64,000 nt of DNA from Pseudovibrio axinellae (GTDB taxonomy: Bacteria > Pseudomonadota > Alphaproteobacteria > Rhizobiales > Stappiaceae). The notes under the pieces were generated by a model. The model had not been told where the DNA came from and searched no databases. It was given only the letters and a program-made list of their open reading frames with translations. Below, piece by piece: positions 47,650-55,500 of this stretch. Every line of letters starts with the position of its first letter. The stretch's first letter is position 1. The position numbers were made by a program, and so were the translations under genes. The stretch lies in the NCBI RefSeq assembly GCF_900110875.1, contig NZ_FOFM01000006.1, forward strand, positions 124,001-188,000, written 5' to 3'.

Positions 47650-48150
47650 ATGCAAGCCTGCGCTCAGCACAACCGAATGTCAGCGTTCCGCGCCATCCTC
47701 ACAGCTGCGGTTTTGAGCCCTGTTCTGCTGATAGAAGCCAGCGGACCTGCCCACGCCGTCCTCATCTCAAAGGAACTCATACTCCCCATCACCCACTATG
47801 GCACAGCAGTCAGCAAGGGGCTCGCCTCACCCCAGATGACAGAGCACTGTGAAACCATTTTTGAAGAGTTCAGAGGCACTTCTATTTTTGTCGATTATGA
47901 AGTTGATAGTACATCAAACTATGCCGTTGCAGAAATCGCCATTGGCGGAGAAGCCGTTAAAATGACCCGCAACCCAACACAATCGGGCTACAAGTTTTTT
48001 AGCAACGACCTCCCGCAACATTTGGCCAGCTTAGGTGCGCAAGCTGTCACCTTCCATGTCAACGACAAGCTAGAGCACCCATCCGTCGAAATCCGTTTCA
48101 GCGAAAGCAACCACTACGAATGCCACCTGATCGCCTCTGAGACAAAATAA
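47650..48150 (+). CDS. Secreted protein of unknown family (paralogue 2)
   Basis: This 166-residue protein has a signal peptide with core FRAILTAAVLSPVLLIEASG and likely cleavage after AHA. The mature domain aligns along its length with the preceding protein: EHCETIFEEF matches ACELKYKSSM, IFVDYEV matches VFVKYEI, YKFFSNDLPQHLASLGAQAVTFHV matches YSFASDKIPKALAEKGYQRLIFTM, and YECHLIAS matches EKCFISSE. Identity is low, so the pair is old. The ATG at 47650 overlaps an AGGG site; an ATG at 47677 would give a more usual signal peptide. Function is unknown. Confidence 0.68.
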   Translation: MQACAQHNRMSAFRAILTAAVLSPVLLIEASGPAHAVLISKELILPITHYGTAVSKGLASPQMTEHCETIFEEFRGTSIFVDYEVDSTSNYAVAEIAIGGEAVKMTRNPTQSGYKFFSNDLPQHLASLGAQAVTFHVNDKLEHPSVEIRFSESNHYECHLIASETK

Positions 48151-48178
48151 AAAGGCCGAGGAAAGAGATCCCCGGCCC
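48147..48178 (-). terminator. Terminator of the first FadL-type gene
   Basis: On the minus strand, an 8-bp stem with one mismatch (arms 48170-48177 and 48154-48161) is followed by TTTTTATTTT. It ends the FadL-type gene at 48203 and overlaps the stop codon of the convergent secreted-protein gene. Confidence 0.78.
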
Positions 48179-48202
48179 TGTAAATTTCGTATGTAAGGCT
48201 CT

Positions 48203-49447
48203 TTAGAACGATAGACGGATCTTTGAAGAAAGCGCAAAGTTCCAAGAGGAATCGTAGTCGTAATTTGTGACTGTACGGGTAGTAGCTCCAGTGCTGCTGT
48301 CTATTCGAGCAATGTCATAGACACCTTCACTTGCAGTCTTATAAATTGCACGTCCACCCAGTGAGAACTTCAAATTGTCTGTCAGGTCATAGGAACCACC
48401 GAGGCCGAAGGCGTAGTAATCAGAATAAGGACCACCAATGCCTTTATCCCAGGTCACAGTACTGCCAACGCTAAGCTTCTCTGTCAGCTGATGGCCAACA
48501 CCAGCTTCAACAATCCAGCCATCAGAGTAGCCAAGGTCGCGAACGATTTGAACATCAGAGCCCTCCAAGTTCACGCTGAGCTTGTCCAGCACGCTCCAGT
48601 CAGTCCATTTCACACCGAGCGAGACCATCCATCCCGGCGCAACGCCGCTCTGAATTTTTGCTTCAAGAGACTGGGGCAGGGTCGCAGAGGCCGATGCGGG
48701 AGCACCCGTTACTGCTACACCGCTAGAAGAGACAGCAAAATCACCATCCAAATCGATATCAATCGCAGACTCATAAGCAATCATAGCACGCAGAGCTATC
48801 TCAGGCTTTTCGAAAGAAGCACCAATGCGATATCCGTATTCAAGATCAGATTCAACGTCGATACCAGCATCCAACTCAAGGTAAGGAAGCGCAGGAATAC
48901 CTGTCGGATATAGAGTTCTGGACAGCTGTTCATAGTTGACTGTAAGGGCCCGTGGACCACCAAACACGCGGATAAAATTACCCTTCGAGATTTCGTGTTT
49001 GTAGCTCAGCATCGCGTCAAAGCCCAGAGAATCGGCATTAGTCTCAGCAATGGCAAAGCGGCCATTCCAATCAAAACCAGGCTGTTCACTGATGAAATAC
49101 GGCTCGTTAATGCGAGCAAAGAAATCAATGTTGTCAGTCAGTCCGATTTTGACAGAACCCGATCCAACGAATAAATCAGGAGCCATATCATCAGCACTGT
49201 CGCTTCCGATATCAACACCGAACACACTCAGAGGCGCCCCGCCAATTGTCGTCTCAGCATTTTCGAAATCGACGTTACGGGCGCCGTATGTGGCCTGGCC
49301 TTCAACGATGAAACGCCCTTCTTCAAACATCAGGCCGTAATCTGCAATACCTTCGGTCGACCAGCCGCCCGCAAGTGCAGCGGCAGGAATCATCGATACG
49401 GCACATCCCAGAACAGTGGTCCGGGTCAATACTTTAAGAACACGCAT
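48203..49447 (-). CDS. FadL/OmpP1-type outer-membrane transporter (copy 1)
   Basis: This 414-residue outer-membrane protein has a signal peptide ending AALA before GGWSTEG. The strands end in a terminal Phe (SKIRLSF), the sign of a BamA-inserted barrel. Family segments are GLTDNIDFFARINEPY, LPQSLEAKIQSGVAPGWMVSLGVKWTDWSVL, SDGWIVEAGVGHQL and NLKFSLGGRAIY. FadL channels pass hydrophobic molecules such as fatty acids or hydrocarbons. The N-terminal hatch is short and the NPA motif of E. coli FadL is not present. GGGGAGAGGGC precedes the ATG. It is the last of four tandem copies in the direction of transcription, with its own terminator. Confidence 0.85.
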   Translation of the reverse strand: MRVLKVLTRTTVLGCAVSMIPAAALAGGWSTEGIADYGLMFEEGRFIVEGQATYGARNVDFENAETTIGGAPLSVFGVDIGSDSADDMAPDLFVGSGSVKIGLTDNIDFFARINEPYFISEQPGFDWNGRFAIAETNADSLGFDAMLSYKHEISKGNFIRVFGGPRALTVNYEQLSRTLYPTGIPALPYLELDAGIDVESDLEYGYRIGASFEKPEIALRAMIAYESAIDIDLDGDFAVSSSGVAVTGAPASASATLPQSLEAKIQSGVAPGWMVSLGVKWTDWSVLDKLSVNLEGSDVQIVRDLGYSDGWIVEAGVGHQLTEKLSVGSTVTWDKGIGGPYSDYYAFGLGGSYDLTDNLKFSLGGRAIYKTASEGVYDIARIDSSTGATTRTVTNYDYDSSWNFALSSKIRLSF

Positions 49448-50050
49448 GCCCTCTCCCCTTTAATGTCACCCCTTTGGCAAATACAAAGCCAGGTTGGGTA
49501 TATATGGTTGGGAGCACTTGCTTAAGTAGCGGAATTTGCACGCGTTTCACACTTGGCGACAAACATGCAACCCGCACCTCAAAGAGCATCTAAGTGCTGC
49601 TCGCCAGTGCAATCCCATCAATTCACAGAGCAAACTGATAAAGTTCTGAGTGCATGCATAACGCATTGAGAAAATTATTCACCCCTCCCATAGTATAAAT
49701 ACTAAGCCAATTTCTATGGGATGACATTTTACACTTAAAAATAACCCAGAGTAATTCTGGTATAAATATTGTTAGATTTAAATATTAATTTTCAATAGAT
49801 CCGAATTTCGCAGTTATTAGACCTTAGTCAAACTTACCTATACGTAATTTACTTAAGAGTTTTGGGCTAGCATTGAAAACAATCGAACATGCCCATTTCT
49901 CCACAAAACTGTTGCTCAACTGACACAAAAACCCGTGTATCTTGCACAATTCATTCACACCCACCGGATAACACACCCCATAGCCACTCCAAACAAAAAA
50001 GCCGGAGACATCGCCCCCGGCCTTCACAAACTCTTCAAAAGTGACAGTGC
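49448..50050 (-). promoter_or_regulatory. Upstream region of FadL copy 1 with conserved blocks
   Basis: This 603-base AT-rich region shares three blocks with those of copies 2 and 3 (plus-strand reading). GTTGGGAGCAC is at 49507-49517 (60 bases from the ATG), a gtgcaatcccatcaattc-type block followed by gcagagcaaactgat or similar is at 49607-49639 (160 bases), and ACTTACCTATACGTAA is near 49833 (387 bases). The equal spacing suggests a common promoter and leader. At its far end lies the terminator of copy 2 (49995-50021). Confidence 0.65.
49995..50021 (-). terminator. Terminator of FadL copy 2
   Basis: On the minus strand, a GCCGG/CCGGC stem (50017-50021 with 50001-50005), extended past one mismatch, is followed by TTTTTTG. 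It lies about 30 bases after the copy 2 stop codon. Confidence 0.75.
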
Positions 50051-51268
50051 CTAGAACGTAAACCGCAACTTAGAGCTAAGCGCAAAGTTCCATGAGGAGT
50101 CGTACTCGTAGTCGGTATTGGTCACACTAGGACCACCACCTAAGTCAATAGCTACATTATAGTTCCCCTCGTCCGCCGTCTTATAAATTGCGGTACCCCC
50201 AAGAGAAAGTGTCACGTGCTCACCAAGATCATAAGCACCACCGAGCGTAAACGCATAGTAGTCAGAATACGGGCCACCTATTCCCTTATCCCAGATTACA
50301 GAACTACCCAAGGCCAGCTTGTCTGTCAGCTGATGCCCCACACCAGCTTCCACAATCCAACCATCGGAATAGCTCAAATCACGCGTTGTTGAGCCATCAA
50401 GAACGGGAATTAACGCGCCTTCTCCCCCAATCAAGTTAGCCGACGCCTCTTGCATTACACTCCAGTCTGTCCATTTCACACCAAGAGAAACCAACCAGCC
50501 CGGGGCAACCCCGCTTTGAACCTTCACCTCAAATGATTGAGGCAATGTCGTTTCCGCTACCGCATTTGTGAAAAGGAAGCCTTGATCCGTCAGAGCTCCC
50601 TCCATATCCAAATCAACAGCTGACTCGTATGAAACCAATGCGCGCAACGCGATTTCAGGCACCTCAAAAGCAGCACCAATACGGTACCCAAATGCAAGGT
50701 CACTACTCGTCGCAAGTGTTGGCGCAGCAAGGGTGCCGTACAATGCAGCCTGCTGAGAAAAATCCATTTGCATGGTACGGACCCCGCCGAAGACTCTGAA
50801 GAACCTTCCGTCGGAAACTTCGTGTCTATAGCTTAGCATGCCCTCCACACTAAGAGTGTCACCAATAGTCTCGCCAATTGCATATTGGCCATTCCAATCA
50901 AACCCTGGCGCCTCGCGCACTTCAAACGGCTCGCTGACACGGGCAAAAAAGTCCAGGTTATCGGTCAACCCCATCTTTACTGCAGCCGAGCCTATCCAAA
51001 GATCTGCCGCGATATCGTCTGCACCATCCTCCCCAGGCAAAGGGTAAGAGCCAAAGATACTGCTTTGAGTAGTACTCGCATTTTTAAAGTCTACATTACG
51101 AAAGCCGTATGTGGACTGGAATTCAAAGCCGAAACGCTCTTCAGCAAACAACAAGTCGTAGCTTGCAATGCCTTCGGTTGACCAGCCGCCAGCAAATGCT
51201 GCGGCAGGAATCATAGATACTGCACAGCCCAGAACCGTTGTCCGAGCCATTAACTTGAGAACACGCAT
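50051..51268 (-). CDS. FadL/OmpP1-type outer-membrane transporter (copy 2)
   Basis: This 405-residue paralogue has the same signal peptide type (AAAFA before GGWSTEG) and ends in SSKLRFTF. It is closest to copy 3: both have YDLLFAEERFGFEFQSTYG and YRHEVSDGRFFRVFGGVR-type or YKHEVSDGRFFRVFGGVR-type segments. It differs from copy 1 mainly in the extracellular-loop positions after DVDF/NVDF and around residues 190-210, where substrate entry loops are expected. The ATG at 51268 matches the other copies; 18 upstream in-frame codons are read-through of the leader. It is probably exported and folded like copy 1, with possible differences in ligand. Confidence 0.85.
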   Translation of the reverse strand: MRVLKLMARTTVLGCAVSMIPAAAFAGGWSTEGIASYDLLFAEERFGFEFQSTYGFRNVDFKNASTTQSSIFGSYPLPGEDGADDIAADLWIGSAAVKMGLTDNLDFFARVSEPFEVREAPGFDWNGQYAIGETIGDTLSVEGMLSYRHEVSDGRFFRVFGGVRTMQMDFSQQAALYGTLAAPTLATSSDLAFGYRIGAAFEVPEIALRALVSYESAVDLDMEGALTDQGFLFTNAVAETTLPQSFEVKVQSGVAPGWLVSLGVKWTDWSVMQEASANLIGGEGALIPVLDGSTTRDLSYSDGWIVEAGVGHQLTDKLALGSSVIWDKGIGGPYSDYYAFTLGGAYDLGEHVTLSLGGTAIYKTADEGNYNVAIDLGGGPSVTNTDYEYDSSWNFALSSKLRFTF

Positions 51269-51861
51269 GCCCCCTCCCCCTAATTTCTGTATCTGGCGCA
51301 CATGAAACCAGATCAGGTCCATTCAGTTGGGAGCACCCGCTCAAGCAACCTGAGTTGCAGCACCTCGCTCAAAGCGAACTACTTTTACAACCCAGCCTTA
51401 AAAAGCATCTCCGTGCCTTTCTCAGGTGCACCCCACCAATTCGCAGAGCAAACTGATTCAGTTATGTTTGTATTCTCCACTACTCACAGTGATATACCAG
51501 TGCCTTGCTGCATATTTACTTAGAGAGATTTCAAATAATTACTTAAATAAACCAGTATTACTTACAGTAAAATCAAGTAATAAAATAATTATTTATTAGT
51601 TAAATATAACAATAAGAAGAAGAGGAGGAAAGCGGTATAATAGTTACCCTTACCTAAACGTCATGTTCTATAGAAATTATGAGTGACCTTTAAGTAAGGC
51701 AAATTAACGGTATTAATCGCTACGTGTGGTCAATTTAACACACATCTGAATGCAAATTACACAATCTATTCACACATGCGCCGACCCCATGTGGAGGCCA
51801 ACACAAAAAAAGCCGGAGACATCGTCCCCGGCCTTCACAAACTTATCAGAGGTTGTCGTTC
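51269..51861 (-). promoter_or_regulatory. Upstream region of FadL copy 2 with conserved blocks
   Basis: This 593-base AT-rich region repeats the block order seen upstream of copies 1 and 3 (plus-strand reading). GTTGGGAGCAC is at 51326-51336 (58 bases from the ATG), the gtgcaccccaccaattc block is at 51426-51457 (158 bases), and a CTTACCTAAACGT block is near 51650 (382 bases). An additional gtgtggtcaatttaacacac dyad lies at 51724-51743 and has a counterpart near 53586. The terminator of copy 3 is at its far end (51804-51832). Confidence 0.65.
51804..51832 (-). terminator. Terminator of FadL copy 3
   Basis: A GCCGG/CCGGC stem (51828-51832 with 51812-51816) is followed on the minus strand by a run of seven T. 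It is nearly identical to the terminator of copy 2, as expected from duplication. Confidence 0.78.
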
Positions 51862-53124
51862 TTAAAACGCAAACCGCAGCTTCGTACTGAGCGCAAAGTT
51901 CCACGAGGAGTCGTACTCGTAGTCAGTGTTGACGGTGTTATAGTCACCAGTAGACCGATCAATCTTCACAATATTGTAGTTTCCCTCACCTGCTGTCTTG
52001 TAGATAGCTCTACCACCCAGAGAAAGTTTCACATGCTCACCAATATCATAGGTACCACCTAGCCCAAACGCATAGTAGTCGGAGTAAGGACCACCAATCC
52101 CTTTGTCCCAGGTCACCGCGCCACCAATAACCAGTTTATCAGAAAGCTGATGCGCAACGCCCGCCTCGACAATCCAACCATCAGAGTAGCTGAGGTCACG
52201 TACGACCGCATCACCGAGTAACAGATCGCCAGTAACGGGATTCAGCGCATCCACGGAGATTGAATCAAGCACGCTCCAGTCGGTCCACTTCACACCAAGA
52301 GAAACCAACCAACCTGGCGCGACACCGCTTTGGATTTTCGCTTCAATCGATTGTGGCAGAGTTGCGCTTGAATACGTCGCAAACTGAGAAGCTCCATTAG
52401 CGGAGAGAACCCCATCCAATTCCACATCAATGGCGGATTCATAGGCAACCAAAGCCCGCAATGCGATCTCCGGCATCTCATAGGCCGCCCCAATTCGGTA
52501 ACCGAATTGCAACTCAGAATCAGCATCAATCGATGTCCCTACCGGAGTAGGGCCATATAGTGGATGATCAACAAGCTGATTAGCCGCCTGCCCATAACTC
52601 AGCTGAAGCGCGCGCACACCACCAAAGACACGAAAGAACCTACCGTCAGAAACTTCGTGCTTGTAACTCAGCATCCCATCAACCGCGACAGAATCAGCTT
52701 TTGTTTCCCCAACCGCAAACTGTCCGTTCCAATCTAAGCCTGGCAGCTCTCGCACCTCAAACGGCTCACTCACACGCGCAAAGAAGTCCAAATTATCAGT
52801 CAGTCCAAACTTTACTGATCCCGCCCCGACCCACAGATTTGCGGCAACATTATCAGCTGAATCATCCGTATCGAAAGGAAGCAAGTCAGTTGAAACGGGA
52901 CCTGAACCATCACCGCGATCAATCGTCGTGCTCGCATTCTCAAAATCAACATTACGGATGCCGTAAGTCGACTGGAACTCAAAGCCAAAACGTTCTTCAG
53001 CAAATAATAGATCGTAACCCGCAATACCTTCTGTCGACCAGCCACCAGCGAACGCGGCCACCGGAACCATTGATACTACGCAGCCCAGAATAGTGGTCCG
53101 GGCCATACTCTTGAGAACACGCAT
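51862..53124 (-). CDS. FadL/OmpP1-type outer-membrane transporter (copy 3)
   Basis: This 420-residue paralogue has signal peptide end AAFA before GGWSTEG and C-terminus STKLRFAF. It shares long segments with copies 1 and 2: GLTDNLDFFARVSEPFEVRELPG, LPQSIEAKIQSGVAPGWLVSLGVKWTDWSVLDSI and YSDGWIVEAGVAHQLSDKL. It is the longest copy, because of an inserted stretch after NVDFENAST with residues DRGDGSGPVSTDLLPFDTDD that is likely an extracellular loop. GGGGGAGGGC before the ATG is an unusually strong ribosome site, shared by the array. It is predicted to have its own promoter and terminator. Confidence 0.85.
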   Translation of the reverse strand: MRVLKSMARTTILGCVVSMVPVAAFAGGWSTEGIAGYDLLFAEERFGFEFQSTYGIRNVDFENASTTIDRGDGSGPVSTDLLPFDTDDSADNVAANLWVGAGSVKFGLTDNLDFFARVSEPFEVRELPGLDWNGQFAVGETKADSVAVDGMLSYKHEVSDGRFFRVFGGVRALQLSYGQAANQLVDHPLYGPTPVGTSIDADSELQFGYRIGAAYEMPEIALRALVAYESAIDVELDGVLSANGASQFATYSSATLPQSIEAKIQSGVAPGWLVSLGVKWTDWSVLDSISVDALNPVTGDLLLGDAVVRDLSYSDGWIVEAGVAHQLSDKLVIGGAVTWDKGIGGPYSDYYAFGLGGTYDIGEHVKLSLGGRAIYKTAGEGNYNIVKIDRSTGDYNTVNTDYEYDSSWNFALSTKLRFAF

Positions 53125-53728
53125 GCGCCCTCCCCCTTTAACATTGCTGTATCTGACACATACAAAGCCAGATCAAATCCATTCAGTTGGGAGCACGTGC
53201 TTGAGCGTTTAAAGCTGCGGCTAAACTCGAAAATTGAGTTAAAATATCAACCTTAACTTTAAAAACACCTAGGCACCCCCTACTCGTGCAATCCCATCAA
53301 TTTGCAGAGCAAATCGATCCATATATCAGTATATCCTCAACTACTTTAGACAATTAATCACCCCCACATTGGGATAATTACCAATTATTTTCGCAAGGTA
53401 ATTATTTTCAATACTTATAAAAACCCAAATAATTATAAGTAGTTTAATGTAACAATTACAAATCATGATCAGTTAACTTAAACGATCACCCACCATCCTA
53501 CTGCCGCAAACCTTACCTATACGGAAGTAATTGGCGGTATTAGACTTGTCATAAATTTGATGGAATTTGCCTTATTCTCCACAGGCGTGTGTCAATTTAG
53601 GCACATATCGGCGGATTCTTGCATAAAACACACATAACCCAGGTACCTTCTCAAGCACCACCAAACCACAAACGATAAAAGCCGGAGACGAGTCTCCGGC
53701 CTTTATTAACTCTAGGGCACTTCACCTT
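53125..53728 (-). promoter_or_regulatory. Upstream region of FadL copy 3 with conserved blocks
   Basis: This 604-base AT-rich region has the same ordered blocks as those of copies 1 and 2 (plus-strand reading). GTTGGGAGCAC is at 53186-53196 (62 bases from the ATG), the gtgcaatcccatcaatt block is at 53286-53318 (162 bases), and CCTTACCTATACGGAAG is near 53511 (388 bases). The region also has a gtgtgtcaatttaggcac segment near 53586. The terminator of copy 4 is at 53677-53700. Confidence 0.65.
53677..53700 (-). terminator. Terminator of FadL copy 4
   Basis: A perfect 9-bp stem, GCCGGAGAC/GTCTCCGGC (53681-53689 with 53692-53700), with a 2-base gap is followed on the minus strand by TTTTATCG. It is the best of the four array terminators in stem length. 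Confidence 0.8.
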
Positions 53729-54952
53729 CTAAAAGGCGATGCGCAACTTTGTACTCAGCGCGTAATGCCAAGCTGAGTCATAAGTATATTCATTCGTCGC
53801 ACCGTAAGGCGCATGATTGGTTGCATCAGCTTCACCAGCAGCCGTATAAACCGCTGCACCACCAATGATCATGTTAACCTTGTCATTCAAGGCATAAGAT
53901 CCCCCTAGACCGAAGGAGTAGGAGTCTGAGTAGCTGCCGCCGACACCGCGATCCCACTGAACAGAGCCGCCCAAAGTCAGCTTTTCATTCAACTGATGCC
54001 CAACACCAGCTTCAACTGTCCAGCCGTCTTTAAAATTAAGGGCACGGTCAGTGCTTAGGTCACCACTCTCATCTTTCACCACAAGCCGATCAATACCAGA
54101 CCAATCCACCCACTTAACGCCAAAGCTTGCCAGCCAACCTGGTGCGATACCTGACTGAATATTCAATTCGACGGATTGAGGCGCAGTTATGGACGAATAA
54201 GCATCGCCTGTAATAGTTGTGGTTCCTCCCAACCCGTCAGGCACATCACGAATATACGTTTCGCCCTCCAGATCCATCGCAATCTGAGAATCGTAAACAA
54301 GGCTCGCACGCAGCGCATACGCTGGAATTTCATAGGCAACACCAGCACGCCACCCCCATGACATTCCTTTAGACTTCAGCTCGGCACCAGACACATAATC
54401 ATCCGTAAGAGCAGGGTTAACCAAAACGCCAGGCAACATACTGTCAGACTGATAGGTCAGATCTAAACCGCGTATACCCGCGATCGCACGAATAGACCGC
54501 CCCTCACCAGCCTGAAATGTATAGGAGCACGTCGCATCAAGGCCCAGCGTTGTCGCATTGGTCTCATAACCTGCATACCGCGCCGCCCAAGTCGGGTCCA
54601 TCGACTCGATGATGCCATAAGGGTTATAAGCCCGTCCAAGACAGTCTACATTCTCCAGCACTCTCCCCTTAACACCAAACTGATAGTTCCAGATGTTAGG
54701 CGTCACCCGCTCACTCGTAGATCCAGAGGTTGTTTGCCGGCCCAACTGGTCGCTCGCACTTGTCACATCGTAGTCAGTATTGCGGTCCAAATAGGTCGCC
54801 CCACCCTCAACCACAAACCGTTCTGGCGCAAAAAGCAGATCAAGAGTCCCCACCCCCATAGTATCCCAGCCCCCAGCAAAGGCAGCACCTGAACCGGCCA
54901 TCACAAAACAGCCTGCAACCGCACCCCGGGTTGCACTCTTCAAAAACCGCAT
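53729..54952 (-). CDS. FadL/OmpP1-type outer-membrane transporter (copy 4, diverged)
   Basis: This 407-residue barrel protein is the first copy in transcription order and the most diverged. It starts MRFLKSATRGAVAGCFVMAG with signal peptide end AAFA before GGWDTMG, and ends STKLRIAF. It keeps the framework of the other three (APQSVELNIQSGIAPGWLASFGVKWVDWSGID, KDGWTVEAGVGHQLNEKL, DRGVGGSYSDSYSFGLGGSYAL). It also has a Cys in NVDCLGRAYNPYG and another in ATCSYTF, which may form a disulfide not found in the others. Its upstream region does not share the conserved blocks, so it may be regulated separately. Confidence 0.83.
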   Translation of the reverse strand: MRFLKSATRGAVAGCFVMAGSGAAFAGGWDTMGVGTLDLLFAPERFVVEGGATYLDRNTDYDVTSASDQLGRQTTSGSTSERVTPNIWNYQFGVKGRVLENVDCLGRAYNPYGIIESMDPTWAARYAGYETNATTLGLDATCSYTFQAGEGRSIRAIAGIRGLDLTYQSDSMLPGVLVNPALTDDYVSGAELKSKGMSWGWRAGVAYEIPAYALRASLVYDSQIAMDLEGETYIRDVPDGLGGTTTITGDAYSSITAPQSVELNIQSGIAPGWLASFGVKWVDWSGIDRLVVKDESGDLSTDRALNFKDGWTVEAGVGHQLNEKLTLGGSVQWDRGVGGSYSDSYSFGLGGSYALNDKVNMIIGGAAVYTAAGEADATNHAPYGATNEYTYDSAWHYALSTKLRIAF

Positions 54953-55379
54953 AATCTTCCCCCAACATTACCGGACCTCGGAAACTTCCCCAAGCCGGGC
55001 CCTTAATCTGAAGGAACGCGCAGTTATGTCATGAAGGCTTCTAGATTTACCCCTAAGGAATTCTTAGATGTTTAAAACATTATATTATTTTACATTTTCA
55101 TAAACACCAAAGTCACAACACAAAACAACGACGTCCCATCAATATAATATGCGTATATTTACCACTGATAATATTATCTGAAGATTAATTCAGGTCAATA
55201 CCTGTTAATTGTAGTAATAGGCAAATTATTATTTAGCTTAAGCTTAAATTCAAATTGATCATGCAATTTATGACTTATACATCATCAAAACCGAATCTGC
55301 CTACAATTACGGAAAATTCATTACCTACAGAGAGTTACGCTTAGGTAAGAGGTTCTCATTCCACATATTGAGCCACAAC

Positions 55380-55410
55380 AAAAAAGCCCGCCCATGTGAG
55401 GGCGGGGCTT
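55380..55410 (-). terminator. Terminator downstream of the DUF1624 gene
   Basis: On the minus strand, a GC-rich stem with one bulge (arms 55401-55410 and 55384-55392) is followed by TTTTTTG. It lies about 100 bases past the DUF1624 stop codon. Confidence 0.72.
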
Positions 55411-55445
55411 CTAAAAAGCTCTTTAAAAATGAATCCGCAGCACTC

Positions 55446-55476
55446 ACATCAACTGTGCTCACATCAACTGTGCTCG
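55446..55476. repeat. Short tandem repeat (about 15 bases, two copies)
   Basis: The word catcaactgtgctca occurs twice in tandem (two copies of a unit of about 15 bases) just downstream of the DUF1624 gene. Function is unknown; such a repeat can arise by replication slippage. Confidence 0.5.
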
Positions 55477-55500
55477 ACGTAGTTCGTATGACCCTTAAAA

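Larger units (their letters stand above)
48203..54952 (-). repeat. Tandem array of four FadL-type genes
   Basis: Four paralogous genes lie head to tail, with start codons at 49447, 51268, 53124 and 54952, a period of 1821, 1856 and 1828 bases. Each unit is a gene of 1.22-1.26 kb, a terminator containing GCCGGAG or a variant, and about 600 bases of AT-rich upstream DNA. The upstream DNA of the first three shares ordered blocks at equal distances from the start codon, so whole gene-plus-promoter units were duplicated. Confidence 0.85.
54953..55500. other. AT-rich region upstream of FadL copy 4
   Basis: This 548-base gap is very AT-rich between 55070 and 55330. It lacks the conserved blocks seen before the other copies, apart from a remote TTACCTACAG near 55321. 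The terminator of the DUF1624 gene lies within it. Its centre has a short direct repeat, cacatcaactgtgctc, at 55446-55476 (two copies), close to the end of the DUF1624 gene. Confidence 0.45.

Noticed and set aside
48203-54952. Possible prophage or mobile island around the FadL array
   Set aside because: No integrase, transposase, terminal repeats or tRNA-adjacent junction is visible; local duplication explains the array.
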